Shown here in pieces: positions 63,833 through 64,000 of a DNA stretch of 64,000 bases. The first letter of the stretch is position 1; the number at the start of each line of letters is the position of its first letter. The DNA is taken from assembly GCF_021532655.1 (NCBI RefSeq), contig NZ_JAKGAS010000013.1:36539-100538 (forward strand), in the 5' to 3' direction. The notes under the pieces were generated by a model that made no database searches, had not been told where the DNA came from, and was given only the letters and a program-made list of their open reading frames with translations. The position numbers and the translations under genes are program-made. The stretch comes from Paraglaciecola algarum. GTDB lineage: Bacteria > Pseudomonadota > Gammaproteobacteria > Enterobacterales > Alteromonadaceae.

Positions 63833-64000
63833 CAATATGACATGGATGTCATATTTGGGTGAGTATCATCATGGATGTGCAATTCAAACCATTGACGCTT
63901 TCCTAAAATTTAGGGCTGGATTACTCCAGGCATCCTGCCTTACGCCCTTCGGGCCATGCTGCGCATGTTCTATTTTGTTCCAGACAAAATAGTCGAACCA

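Larger units (their letters stand above)
63465..64000. repeat. 380-bp tandem unit, one full copy and the start of a second
   Basis: Bases 63465-63620 recur as 63845-64000 with an offset of exactly 380 and no differences seen by eye; the match is cut only by the window end. The unit includes the hairpin chain at 63522-63703 and a terminator-like stem at 63797-63832. It has no credible reading frame. The rest of the gene-free region (63095-63464) is AT-rich leader and promoter sequence of the GH16 gene without other structure noticed. The number of copies beyond the edge is unknown. Confidence 0.85.

Noticed and set aside
1..64000. CRISPR arrays, tRNA or rRNA genes, prophage and complete insertion sequences
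   Set aside because: No regularly spaced repeats, cloverleaf-like sequences, phage genes or transposases were seen on either strand.

Overview
The window reads as a chromosomal segment of a marine gammaproteobacterium of the Alteromonadaceae (Paraglaciecola/Glaciecola/Alteromonas-like). This is inferred from the AT-rich DNA, the rpsU-yqeY-dnaG-rpoD order, many TonB-dependent receptors and lipoprotein carbohydrate enzymes, a SusD-less beta-glucan locus and protein wording typical of that family. No species is claimed. No tRNA, rRNA, CRISPR array, prophage or complete insertion sequence was seen.

Layout. 1-2018: 5' part of nirB (minus strand, cut by the window edge) with a nitrogen-type control region (two NtrC-like boxes, a weak sigma-54 promoter and a leader terminator). 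2019-6172: a TraB/GumN protein, then moeA, a MATE exporter and a MOSC protein. 6175-9420: a divergent sulfur/persulfide cluster (blh-type persulfide dioxygenase, two YeeE/YedE-type half transporters and a two-cysteine BigR-like ArsR regulator on minus; TauE/SafE exporter and rhodanese on plus) around a palindromic operator candidate. 9492-9760: a MITE-like element, followed by a polysaccharide deacetylase and an aldo/keto reductase. 11788-20277: mixed envelope, stress and regulatory genes (DUF2780, MscS, delta-class carbonic anhydrase, glutathione peroxidase, MipA/OmpV, MAPEG, GST, WYL and AraC regulators, SemiSWEET). A hairpin-rich repeat lies at 14926-15168.

20413-24954: alpha-glucan genes (lipoprotein esterase, lipoprotein GH13 amylase, divergent sugar porter) with a LacI-type operator candidate. 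25033-27207: a lipoprotein oligopeptidase B. 27438-30859: rmlBACD for dTDP-L-rhamnose. 30916-32983: phoBR with a Pho box. 33481-39159: an orphan sensor kinase, rdgC, an HDOD protein and an M49-like lipoprotein peptidase. 39272-47972: housekeeping (HIT protein, uppP, folK, folB, plsY, tsaD, rpsU, yqeY, dnaG, rpoD). 48039-51750: a degenerate Nudix-like lipoprotein, then a catecholate-siderophore-type TonB receptor with a PiuC/YbiX-type dioxygenase behind a Fur-box-like site. 51958-53127: a phosphoglycolate-phosphatase-like HAD protein and a TfoX N-domain protein.

53131-63094: a minus-strand beta-1,3-glucan (laminarin-type) utilisation cluster: GH16 lipoprotein with four tandem carbohydrate-binding-like modules, a large TonB-dependent receptor, a GH3 lipoprotein beta-glucosidase and an alpha/beta-hydrolase esterase. 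The receptor would import oligosaccharides released by GH16, and GH3 would trim them. The right edge (63465-64000) holds a 380-bp tandemly repeated unit made largely of consecutive short hairpins. It encodes nothing recognisable and is the least explained structure in the window.
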